A stretch of 64,000 nt of DNA from Rhodobacteraceae bacterium HTCC2083 (lineage in GTDB: Bacteria > Pseudomonadota > Alphaproteobacteria > Rhodobacterales > Rhodobacteraceae), in NCBI GenBank assembly GCA_000156115.1, contig DS995276.1:252017-316016 (forward strand), read 5' to 3'. Positions 55,505 through 63,444 of the stretch are shown here, piece by piece. The notes beneath the pieces are model-generated. The model saw only the letters and a list, made by a program, of their open reading frames with translations. It ran no database searches and was not told where the DNA came from. Positions within the stretch are counted from its first letter, which is position 1. The number at the start of each line of letters is the position of its first letter. The position numbers and the translations under genes were made by a program.

Positions 55505-55816
55505 TTAGACCGCACAGAGTTGACGCCATTCCGCGAAAGCAGCGGCGCGGTTAGATTTGAAATTTCCTCGGCTGTAGAGGTGGCGCTCTTGGTTAATGTG
55601 GTTGTGAACTGACAAATGAACGGCCCTGAGTTTCTGCAAAGTTCGTATTCGACGAAGGCGAAGCGTTGCCCGTTCTCGTCGACGAAAAGGTAAGTGTGAA
55701 TTCTCGGCTCTGTTATTCTTCCAACGGCCTGTTTCTTTTCGTTCAGCATTGCCGATCTTCTCGGCGTGCTAGAGCGCTATAAGTTTGCGCTGAATGTCGC
55801 GTTCTTCGTTCGTCAT
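55505..55816 (-). mobile_element. Degenerate transposase fragments
   Basis: The minus strand from 55816 reads MTNEERDIQRKLIAL, a stop, then HAEKIGNAER, the N-terminus of an IS481-type transposase as I remember it. Further along the strand, ending in a TAA at 55505-55507, SVHNHINQERHLYSRGNFKS and NRAAAFAEWRQLCAV resemble the C-terminal end of IS6-type transposases. The middle parts and both element ends are missing, so this is a nested or recombined remnant. Confidence 0.5.
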
Positions 55817-55927
55817 GAATACTTCCTCCATCCCAAATCAGGGAATTTACAGGAAGTGTCCCAAGAATCCGCACACATTTACAGTAGCTCGCTGCCACCC
55901 GCAATGCGCTCGGCCGTAGCGGCATTC

Positions 55928-56049
55928 AATTGCATCAACAACAACACAGCTACGATACGCTGACATGGCCGCACGCCACCAAGGGCTTCTTTAAGCTAAA
56001 AAAGAAAATTCCAACTATTCTGAGCGATCTTGCGCTTGAGGATGCATAA
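55928..56049 (+). pseudogene. Possible transposase C-terminal remnant
   Basis: A plus-strand frame reads QQHSYDTLTWPHATKGFFKL then KKKIPTILSDLALEDA and a stop at 56047. The composition and the WPHATKGFFKLKKKIP segment recall transposase C-termini, but I cannot place it in a family. It is in the gene-free stretch between otnI and the DUF2805 gene. Confidence 0.3.
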
Positions 56050-56093
56050 AGGCTCTGCTTGTCTTTCAAGCGCATCAAACTAATTCGTAAGCG

Positions 56094-56309
56094 ATGAAAA
56101 AAGTAATAGACCTGCCGCTAGAACAAATCAGCGGGATCATAGAGATGGCGTTATCAGATCACGTTAGTTTTGCAGATATTAAGACTGAATACGGGATCAG
56201 CGACAAACAAGTGAAAACGCTCATGCGCCATGAGTTGAAGAGCGGTAGCTACAAAAATTGGCGCAAACGTGTGCGCGATTTTGGGGAACGCAGGGAAATC
56301 TACAAATAG
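56094..56309 (+). CDS. DUF2805 (TIGR03643) family protein
   Basis: The 71-residue protein matches DUF2805: [41 protein letters not shown] and [14 protein letters not shown]. The central part looks like a helix-turn-helix and the tail is basic, so DNA or RNA binding is possible. In many bacteria it is encoded beside cryptochrome/photolyase-family genes, as here (29 bp before one). Function unknown. Confidence 0.85.
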   Translation: MKKVIDLPLEQISGIIEMALSDHVSFADIKTEYGISDKQVKTLMRHELKSGSYKNWRKRVRDFGERREIYK

Positions 56310-56338
56310 GTCGCAGCACTTTAGAAGGTCAAACGTCC

Positions 56339-57874
56339 ATGTCACACGCGCCCAGCATTGTTTGGTTCAAACGCGATCTTCGGAACCATGATCACGCACC
56401 TTTGCTGGCGGCTTCGCAATCGAATTCTCCGGTCATACCGCTCTATATCGTTGAACCAGAGTATTGGCAGCAGGCCTTTGCATCGCGCCGTCATTGGCAT
56501 TTCATTCATGATTGTCTGGTTGATCTGAACATTGCTTTAACTGACTTAGGACAGCCTCTTATCGTTAGGGTTGGCGATGTATGTGATGTGCTTGCTCAAC
56601 TTCACGAACAACACGGTGTTGGCGATGTCTACATGCATGAGGAAACAGGAAATTCTTGGACATACGACCGAGACCTGAAAGTAGGAAAGCTATGCTTGGA
56701 CCGCAATATTTCCTCTCACGAATTCCCGACAAACGGCGTTGTTCGGAGACTGCGCAGTCGCGATGATTGGTCAAAAATCAGAAACGTACGTATGGCTGAA
56801 AACATAACGGCGAAGCCAAATAACCTTGTTCCAACACTGGGCTGTCAATCGGACAGCCTACCAGAAAAAGATGACCCGATGTTTGGAAACACACCAATCG
56901 GCAAGGTCCAAAAAGGTGGGCGAACACAGGCAGTCGCGGATTTACAAAGCTTTTTGAACCATCGCTGTCAAAAATATCTTCACCACATCTCTGCGCCCAG
57001 TTTGTCCGATGTCCATTGCTCAAGACTATCCACTCATCTTGCGTGGGGCGCGCTCTCAGTTCGTGAGGTTGTGCATTCTGTTGCCAAACGTCATGCCCAA
57101 CTTACGCCATTGGAAAAGAAAAGCTATGGGCGCAATCTAAGCGCATTTGGATCGCGACTTGCATGGCGTTGTCATTTTGTTCAGAAGATTGAGGACCAAC
57201 CCGAAATAGAGACACATTGTATGCATCCAGCCTTCGAAGGGTTGCGTGAATACGAACACAATGAGGCTCACTATCAAGCCTGGGCGACCGGAAATACGGG
57301 TTACCCCTTCGTTGATGCATGCATGCGCAGCTTGATAGCAGAAGGCTGGATCACCTTCAGGATGCGGGCCATGCTGGTGAGCTTTGCCAGCTATCAACTG
57401 TGGCTGGACTGGCGCGTTAGCGGGGATCACTTGGCGCGTTTATTCACCGACTTTGAGCCAGGAATTCACTACAGTCAGCTTCAAATGCAATCGGGTGTGA
57501 CGGGTATCAATACGATGCGCGTGTATAATCCCATCAAACAATCTTTGGAACATGATCCAACAGGCGCGTTCATTAGAAAATGGGTGCCAGAGCTGACGAA
57601 TGTTCCGGATGAGTTTATTCATGAGCCTTGGACCTGGGAAAAGACCTTGCTTGATCAGCGTGATTTTGAACTTGGGCAAGACTATCCAGCACCAATTGTA
57701 GAACATTCCTTCGCTGCAAACGCAGCCAAACAAAAGATTGCCGCTGTTCGCAAGATCCCTGATTTTCAGCAGTCAGCTAATGCTGTGTTCCAAAAATTAG
57801 GAAGCCGAAAGCAACCATCGAATAAGAAGAAAAAATCCAAATCCAAGGATGCCAGTCAGTTGTCCCTATTTTAA
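56339..57874 (+). CDS. Cryptochrome/photolyase family protein
   Basis: The 511-residue flavoprotein has the N-terminal alpha/beta domain ([16 protein letters not shown]) and the FAD-binding C-terminal domain ([93 protein letters not shown]). The C-terminal pattern differs from classic CPD photolyases, e.g. [19 protein letters not shown], placing it with the photolyase-like proteins encoded beside DUF2805. It may repair UV lesions or act as a light sensor. A Lys-rich tail ends the protein. Confidence 0.88.
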   Translation: MSHAPSIVWFKRDLRNHDHAPLLAASQSNSPVIPLYIVEPEYWQQAFASRRHWHFIHDCLVDLNIALTDLGQPLIVRVGDVCDVLAQLHEQHGVGDVYMHEETGNSWTYDRDLKVGKLCLDRNISSHEFPTNGVVRRLRSRDDWSKIRNVRMAENITAKPNNLVPTLGCQSDSLPEKDDPMFGNTPIGKVQKGGRTQAVADLQSFLNHRCQKYLHHISAPSLSDVHCSRLSTHLAWGALSVREVVHSVAKRHAQLTPLEKKSYGRNLSAFGSRLAWRCHFVQKIEDQPEIETHCMHPAFEGLREYEHNEAHYQAWATGNTGYPFVDACMRSLIAEGWITFRMRAMLVSFASYQLWLDWRVSGDHLARLFTDFEPGIHYSQLQMQSGVTGINTMRVYNPIKQSLEHDPTGAFIRKWVPELTNVPDEFIHEPWTWEKTLLDQRDFELGQDYPAPIVEHSFAANAAKQKIAAVRKIPDFQQSANAVFQKLGSRKQPSNKKKKSKSKDASQLSLF

Positions 57875-58059
57875 AACAACATTGCCAAACTGGCGGCTTT
57901 CAAACCCAAAGCGGCCATTGCTTCGCTTGATGCTAAGGCCCGGTTGTTCCGCGTTATGTGAATTCGTCGGCCACATAATCTCGCATTAGCGCCGTCACCG
58001 GCTTGCTCGAATGCAGTTTGGTAAAATTGCCAAAACAAGCCAGTTGGATTGATTAGTTT

Positions 58060-58179
58060 ATGTTAGAAGTCACGCAATTTCCAAACGTCAAACATGACGA
58101 TCAAGTAGATGCGCTCGCTTATACGATTTATGAATTTAGGCAGCTGTGCGCATTTATGTATGGGCATCCGAAGCCATAG
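58060..58179 (+). pseudogene. Phage terminase large subunit, extreme C-terminus
   Basis: A 39-residue frame reads EVTQFPNVKHDDQVDALAYT then IYEFRQL. This matches the last active-site segment of terminase large subunits (FP.G..DDQVDAL). It is the second such remnant in the window, with a different sequence from that at 42136-42792. The flanking 57875-58059 and 58180-58520 contain no convincing gene. Confidence 0.75.
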
Positions 58180-58520
58180 TTTGTCTCATCATCATTGTTC
58201 ATTTTCTCTTAGCGACCAACGGATGCGGCGCAGCATTGGATCACTTGTCGACGGAACAAGTGTCGGGCACGGCCCATTCCGGACATTCACCCACCCTTGG
58301 CCATGCTGCGTTAGCAGCCCTCATTGCCGACATTCGCTGCGCTCGCGAAAATCTTTACAAGTCGAAATCACACATTGCGGGACGAACCACCGATAGTATC
58401 GTTCATCTCGACGGCTGTTTCAGGTATCAGCCCGCCCATTCGTACTATCGCAATCTTCTTAAGATTAGTTTGCCCGATGGCTAAGGAATGCAAACGCATC
58501 TGCTCAAAAAAGTCATTGGT

Positions 58521-59246
58521 CTATACGTCAAGAATCTTGGAATTGAACAGGGTTACCTTTGTGTCCACCGCGTGGTCCATGTCATCGATGATGACAACAA
58601 GCCCCTGAAACACAAAGATGACAAGCATCTGGACGAACACCCCCGTTAACCCCGGAGCGGCCAGTAAAACGAGAATGAAATATAACTGGGCGATCCGGTT
58701 GAGCCACAAGTGAAAGACAGGATGAAACTCTATCTGTGTCTTCGTGAGAAACTCGCTGATCCTTGCGACTAGGTTGTTGTGAAAAGGCACATCCATTGAG
58801 GGGCGCGATATTATCATGGCTCTCACGTCTTCAAGCATGGCTTTCGTCCGAGACTTGATCTCTGGGTAAGAAATCTCTTCATTCAAAAAACGAGAGATAT
58901 CTTTGCGCCAATCGCCCGTGCCCTTCCATTTTTGGTCCGGTGCAATGCGCTTGATATCAGATTCGATTGTCTCCAGCGCGTCCATGGCAAGTCTATGTAG
59001 CTCTGAGATTTCGATTTGCTTCCTTTTGGCAATGCCGAAGGTAATCGCCAGTGCGATGCCAAAAACTGAACCCACGGCTGGCACCGCAATCATGAGAGCC
59101 TCCTGATCGAAAAGGCCGACTATATCGAACTTCAGTGCACTAGAAATTTCGAGCAAGAACACTCGGAGCCCTAAGTGAAATGTCATCGCTCCAAAGACCA
59201 ACGTGAGAACCGAGGCCCCAATAGCAGACAAGGAGCTCTTTTTCAT
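58521..59246 (-). CDS. Bestrophin-like (DUF4239-type) membrane protein
   Basis: The 241-residue protein has two N-terminal membrane helices (ASVLTLVFGAMTFHLGLRVF and MIAVPAVGSVFGIALAITFG), a long cytoplasmic middle with conserved-looking SRPSMDVPFHNNLVARISEF, and two C-terminal helices ending FQGLVVIIDDMDHAVDTKV. This plan fits DUF4239 bestrophin-like proteins, whose function is not settled. I start at the ATG at 59246; the longer frame runs into the dipeptidase fragment. It diverges from that fragment, whose N-terminus seems to have been replaced by this gene. Confidence 0.5.
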   Translation of the reverse strand: MKKSSLSAIGASVLTLVFGAMTFHLGLRVFLLEISSALKFDIVGLFDQEALMIAVPAVGSVFGIALAITFGIAKRKQIEISELHRLAMDALETIESDIKRIAPDQKWKGTGDWRKDISRFLNEEISYPEIKSRTKAMLEDVRAMIISRPSMDVPFHNNLVARISEFLTKTQIEFHPVFHLWLNRIAQLYFILVLLAAPGLTGVFVQMLVIFVFQGLVVIIDDMDHAVDTKVTLFNSKILDV

Positions 59247-59252
59247 TCTTTT

Positions 59253-59966
59253 GGTTCTACAGCAGAGGCCGAAGCAATTGATATGCTTGGTTCCAAACCG
59301 GAAATGATCTCTGCAAGAGTAGAAATCGCAATTAGGGGCGCGACAGGGTGCTACGAGGCCGAAGACACCGGCATTACCCGAATGGGCAAACAGGTCATCA
59401 AAGAGATGAACCGCGTGGGTTTGGTCGTGGACATGTCGCATTCTGCGGATCGCTCAACCATCGAGGCGGCAGACTTGTCTGAGCGACCTATCGCAATCAC
59501 CCATGCCAATCCGTATGAGTGGTCACCCGCGCTTCGCAACAAAAAAGATGATGTCATTCGCGCGGTAACAGAAAACGGTGGGATGCTCGGGTTTTCAGTC
59601 TATCCGCATCACTTAAAAGACAAGTCCGACTGCACGCTGCAAAGCTTTTGCGAGATGATCGCACGTACCGCTGAAAAATTCGGGGCAGAAAATCTTGGGA
59701 TAGGCACCGATCTTTGTCAGGACCAGCCCGATAGCGTGGTGGAATGGATGCGCGTCGGTCGTTGGAGCAAAGAGATCGACTTTGGCGAAGGCTCTGCTGC
59801 CGCCCCTGGATTTCCGCCCATGCCCAGCTGGTTCAACGACAACCGTGATTTCGGGAACATCGAAAGCGGGCTGCTGGACGTAGGCCTGAACCAGCACGAG
59901 GTTGCAGGCATCATGGGCTATAACTGGCATCGTTTTTACGCCGACAATTTCACTCCGGCTGTGTGA
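59253..59966 (+). pseudogene. Membrane dipeptidase (peptidase M19), N-terminus missing
   Basis: The homology starts near 59340 with ATGCYEAEDTGITRMGKQVI, then MNRVGLVVDMSHSADRSTIE, ITHANPYEW, RNKKDDVIRAV, IGTDLCQDQ and GIMGYNWHRFYADNF. These cover the second half of M19 renal-dipeptidase-type enzymes, including the His ligands in MSHS and THAN. The first half with the HxD zinc ligands is absent. The frame stays open upstream to 59175 without family similarity and meets the bestrophin-like gene. Without the HxD site the product should be inactive. It was probably co-transcribed with the next two genes (8-bp gap). Confidence 0.75.
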
Positions 59967-59974
59967 GAATGTAA

Positions 59975-61681
59975 ATGAACGTTACTCAAACAAATACATC
60001 AACCCATGCTCAAATGCGCGCGCCGGAAACGGTGATGCGACTTGCGCAGTTAGGATCGTTTCATCAGTCCCGTTTGTCGTTCATGCGGACTCTAACACGC
60101 CGCATGACGCAAGAAAACTGGACCTTTTCGCGCCCAATCTTTGAGATCAACGATCAAGGCGTCGGCCACGCGGTGTATTGTGCACATACGCCAAACCGGA
60201 CTTACTCATTGATCGCCTTCGCCCATGATCTTCCAGCTGAAAAGCGGTCTGATCGGGTCATCGCACAGGCTTGGGACAGTACGTTCACATTATTTGATGG
60301 CATACCGACACGGGACGATATCATTCGGCTTCAACAAAATGTTCCTTTGCAAGAAGCGGGGCGCGTGACGCAATCCGAGCTCTCTGTGTCGCGCGCAAAT
60401 CGATCTGTGCGGTTGTGGGAACATGTGGTGGCGCGCCTTGCTGCAGGCCAACAACCGGACTTAGCCGAAGTTGAAAGTGTCGGGTACCTAATGCGCACGA
60501 CAGCTGTTTACGGTTCGGGAAAGTTGGGGGCGGCTGATCGCGAATGTTTGGCAATGCGTCCCGAATGCGCAGCGCCTTTTCAGATCGAAATGCTCTCGGT
60601 TTTTCTAACGCGATCTTATGTGCGTGATCTTGCGCAGCACATGGCCAATCTGCGCGGCGGCGAAAAGGCGGTGACCCTCGATCCCGAAATAGCGCGCAGC
60701 ATGGGGATTGGGAATTCCACAGGTCTCGGCATGGCACCGTTTTTGGTGAACCATCCTATTTTGTTGAACAACTGGATCGCCGCACGCGAAGAGGCAATTG
60801 CGCGGGTTCGAAACCTGCCTACGGCCTCTGCTGACGAGGTCGAGACATTTCAGAACCTCTTTGCGCGCTCCGTTTTATCTGCGAATATCTGGCACTCTGC
60901 GCATCCAATTCAAATAGAAAAACTCACGACATTGCGCAAGGATTTGCAAAGCCTCGCGATGCATATAGAGGCCGCAAATCTCATGACAGATAGGCCTTGG
61001 GATCGCCTGTTTATCTGGGCTGACGCCCATCTGAGACCCGACGCCGTCGAGTGTTTGGCGTCGTTGATGTTAGAGCCTTATGGCACATTGGTGGACCCAC
61101 TTGCGGATCAAATGTCCGATAATGATGCGGCTTCTTTTCGGATCAATGGTGCGATGACAGTTGAAGCCCTGAACGTAATTTTAACCGACAATTACGCTTG
61201 GGCGATGGACATCGACTGGACGGCAAAAGCGGCAAGTGCGCGTGCGTGGTACGTGTCTGAAGAAAAATTAGAGCCGCGCCTAGGCGAGCGGTTTGAAGAA
61301 CCTATCGCTGAATTTGAACAACCCCTTGCACCGGGACGGGACGCTGCAGCGCTTTATGAAGCGCTGAAAGAATGGACACCTAATGTGCCTATCGCGAGCT
61401 TCCTTCTCGCGCATCCAGAGCACCGCCATACTGTCAGGCGCGCCCAGATTGTAGACCAAGCCCCTTTTGCAGAAATCCGCGACAACACCATTGGTTCGGA
61501 CCTACTGCCGATTGATATGCTGCGGTGCAAATTATCCTTCTTTGGCGCCACACATTTTGATCCCAGATCGGATCGTTGGTTGCGGATTTGCCTGTTTGGC
61601 AACGCACCGTATCCTGAAGAGTTGCAAAGTTCGGCATCCGATTTTTGGCCATATCCCAAGCTTGAACCGGTTCATCCATGA
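59975..61681 (+). CDS. Uncharacterised 568-residue protein
   Basis: The protein has no signal peptide or membrane helix and I recognise no known domain. Segments that look constrained include MRLAQLGSFHQSRLSFMRTL, YSLIAFAHDLP, GRVTQSELSVSRANRSVRLW, GSGKLGAADRE, MGIGNSTGLGMAPFLVNHP and NYAWAMDIDW. GSGKLGAADRE is not a P-loop in context. Its stop overlaps the DUF3726 gene by 4 bp and it follows the M19 dipeptidase fragment by 8 bp, so the three form an operon. An internal ATG at 60014 or 60032 could be the true start. A cytoplasmic enzyme acting with DUF3726 is a reasonable guess only. Confidence 0.75.
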   Translation: MNVTQTNTSTHAQMRAPETVMRLAQLGSFHQSRLSFMRTLTRRMTQENWTFSRPIFEINDQGVGHAVYCAHTPNRTYSLIAFAHDLPAEKRSDRVIAQAWDSTFTLFDGIPTRDDIIRLQQNVPLQEAGRVTQSELSVSRANRSVRLWEHVVARLAAGQQPDLAEVESVGYLMRTTAVYGSGKLGAADRECLAMRPECAAPFQIEMLSVFLTRSYVRDLAQHMANLRGGEKAVTLDPEIARSMGIGNSTGLGMAPFLVNHPILLNNWIAAREEAIARVRNLPTASADEVETFQNLFARSVLSANIWHSAHPIQIEKLTTLRKDLQSLAMHIEAANLMTDRPWDRLFIWADAHLRPDAVECLASLMLEPYGTLVDPLADQMSDNDAASFRINGAMTVEALNVILTDNYAWAMDIDWTAKAASARAWYVSEEKLEPRLGERFEEPIAEFEQPLAPGRDAAALYEALKEWTPNVPIASFLLAHPEHRHTVRRAQIVDQAPFAEIRDNTIGSDLLPIDMLRCKLSFFGATHFDPRSDRWLRICLFGNAPYPEELQSSASDFWPYPKLEPVHP

Positions 61682-62328
61682 GCCATTCCTTGAATGAAAT
61701 AGAAGCACTTTCAAAGCGCGCGGCTCGCGGTGCGGGCCTATCGTGGGGAATCGCCGAAGAAGGCGCGCGCGCTGTGCGCTGGCTCGCCTCTCATGATCTC
61801 CCAAGCGGGCCCTTGCTGGCGGATTTATTGGAGCAAACCGATCAAGTGGCGCGCGAAACTCTCGCCCCCCTTTCACTTGACGGTATCTGGAGCGCGGCAT
61901 CTGGCACGCTTTGTCCTTTGGCGAGCGGGGCCACCTTAAACGATTTCTCAGATCGCATGTCAGCGGGGCAACCCATTGAGATGGCACGCGTTTCGCACCC
62001 ATTGCTCGTGGTTCCGTTCGCGGCTTGGGCCGCTATTCACCTAGGTGCACCCATAAAAATATCGTGGCTCAGCGTACGTATCATCACAGATGGGTACGGA
62101 ATTTGGACAGATGATCCAAAAAACCAAATCAGTGAAACTTGCGCAGCGTCTTTGATATGCGGAAAAGCGACGCGCGCCGACGAAATCCTTACAAAACCAT
62201 CTTTGCGCGGAGAAATTCCACAAGCCGATTGGGCGCGCTTGGGCAAATTGGCCCATCGGACCTATGCGCCCGCGACCGAAGAGTCCCGCGTGCTGGGCGC
62301 AGGCGCAGGTATTTCTGACAATGATTAA
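61678..62328 (+). CDS. DUF3726 family protein
   Basis: The 216-residue protein fits DUF3726: LNEIEALSKRAARGAGLSWGIAEE near the N-terminus, AVRWLASHDLPSG, ISWLSVRIITDGYGIW and RTYAPATEESRVLGAGAG at the end. No function is established. The ATGA overlap with the 568-residue protein upstream implies that the two are made in fixed ratio. Confidence 0.82.
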   Translation: MSHSLNEIEALSKRAARGAGLSWGIAEEGARAVRWLASHDLPSGPLLADLLEQTDQVARETLAPLSLDGIWSAASGTLCPLASGATLNDFSDRMSAGQPIEMARVSHPLLVVPFAAWAAIHLGAPIKISWLSVRIITDGYGIWTDDPKNQISETCAASLICGKATRADEILTKPSLRGEIPQADWARLGKLAHRTYAPATEESRVLGAGAGISDND

Positions 62329-62415
62329 TTCCAGTTTCTACAAACCCGCTGAAAATACGCCGAACCTCAGTGGAATCCTAAAAGTATGGCGTTCAACATC
62401 TAACAGGGGACACTC

Positions 62416-62484
62416 ATGTCAATAAAACCACCCTTTACCGAGTTGGAGATCGAAAAGGCTCCGTCCGGTTTTTACGAAGGCTAA
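62416..62484 (+). pseudogene. Vestigial gene start
   Basis: A 22-residue frame (MSIKPPFTELEIEKAPSGFY, then EG and TAA) follows a good ribosome-binding site (AGGGGA, 7-8 bp before the ATG). It looks like the beginning of a longer protein cut off soon after the start; the rest is not found downstream. It could also be a real short peptide. Confidence 0.35.
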
Positions 62485-62511
62485 ACCGACGACACTACGA
62501 CAAATGCTGAG

Positions 62512-62775
62512 TTATTCGGCTAGCACGTCAGTTGCCAATGTTGCCAACCGTTTGCTCACGACAAATGTTGTGGGTGATCCATAAACTTCAATGAAACCTT
62601 CTTCGGCCAAAGCATTGAAGTGTCCCGCCAGAGTTGCTTCCCCGATGCCCAATTTTTTGCTGACATTGTTCACCGACATAGGCCTGTTCGACTTTGCCAG
62701 TTCTTCAATCACTAAGATTGGAAGAAGGTCGTCCCCGCTTGATGACACGTCTACCTTGGGCTCTTCCTCGGGCAT
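62512..62775 (-). CDS. Free-standing winged-helix protein
   Basis: The 87-residue protein consists of one helix-turn-helix domain: LLPILVIEELAKSNRPMSVN, VSKKLGIGEATLAGHFNALAEEGFIEVYGS and a C-terminal helix. It resembles the DNA-binding part of IclR-type regulators without the ligand domain. It starts 3 bp after the stop of the hydro-lyase beta-subunit gene on the same strand, so it is probably the third gene of that operon and may regulate it. Confidence 0.7.
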   Translation of the reverse strand: MPEEEPKVDVSSSGDDLLPILVIEELAKSNRPMSVNNVSKKLGIGEATLAGHFNALAEEGFIEVYGSPTTFVVSKRLATLATDVLAE

Positions 62776-62778
62776 GGG

Positions 62779-63444
62779 TCAAATCACCTCATCCGTGCGA
62801 TCATCGCTTTCACCATAGCGTTTTAGGGTCGCGGGCTTGGTGCCTTCATAAACCCGCGCAACATTCTTAGCGATTTTGGCGTTTTCGCGTTCAAACAAGC
62901 AATCGCCGTTCATATCAGAGGCGACGATGAAAGGCCCCATGCGGTTACACTTCAGCACCCACATGGCTTGCGCGATGCCAAGCTCTTCGTTCCAATGCAC
63001 CGCTTCCACGTTTTCAACGCCGCGCCCAAGCAAAGCACCAGTGCCGTAACCAACTGTTGAGAGGTAGATCGCACCATTTGGCACAAAATATTCTTTGTAA
63101 TCCTTGGATGTCATACCGCCCTTGCCAACAATCAGCTTCGCGCCGGTCTTCGCCATCCATTCCGGCAACCATTTGGCAAATCTAAAAGAGGCTGTTGCAG
63201 TGACTGCACCCATGTCAAACGTCCCATCCTCATTAATCCGTGCGGCAGGGGAACAATGGAAATTCGCCGCCGATTGGCTGGGCAACTCCAAAGGAATGTT
63301 GGCTTTGTCTTCAAGTGCACGCATGTAGACGCCTTCTCGCGCCGTATACATGAGGCCATCGAGGTAGACGATGTCACCAAGGCGCAGATCATTGAGCGCG
63401 TCCTGTGTTGGCGTTGTGGAAAGGCGAAGTTCGCGGATGCTCAT
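62779..63444 (-). CDS. Class I fumarase / L(+)-tartrate dehydratase, beta subunit
   Basis: The 221-residue protein matches the C-terminal domain of class I fumarases and the TtdB-type beta subunit: LRLGDIVYLDGLMYTAREG, FHCSPAA, AVTATASFR, LIVGKGGM and EAVHWNEELGIAQAMWVLKC. It contributes substrate-binding residues to a 4Fe-4S hydro-lyase acting on fumarate/malate, tartrate or a related diacid. The ATG at 63444 overlaps the alpha-subunit stop by 4 bp. The two-gene form suggests tartrate-dehydratase-like enzymes, but substrate is open. Confidence 0.88.
   Translation of the reverse strand: MSIRELRLSTTPTQDALNDLRLGDIVYLDGLMYTAREGVYMRALEDKANIPLELPSQSAANFHCSPAARINEDGTFDMGAVTATASFRFAKWLPEWMAKTGAKLIVGKGGMTSKDYKEYFVPNGAIYLSTVGYGTGALLGRGVENVEAVHWNEELGIAQAMWVLKCNRMGPFIVASDMNGDCLFERENAKIAKNVARVYEGTKPATLKRYGESDDRTDEVI

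Noticed and set aside
58146-58484. 112-residue plus-strand frame with a hydrophobic start
   Set aside because: It overlaps the terminase remnant out of frame, has low-complexity content and no family match; the hydrophobic stretch alone is not enough.
60510-60540. GSGKLGAADRE as a P-loop in the 568-residue protein
   Set aside because: It does not follow GxxxxGK[ST] (Leu follows the Lys) and no Walker B partner is visible.
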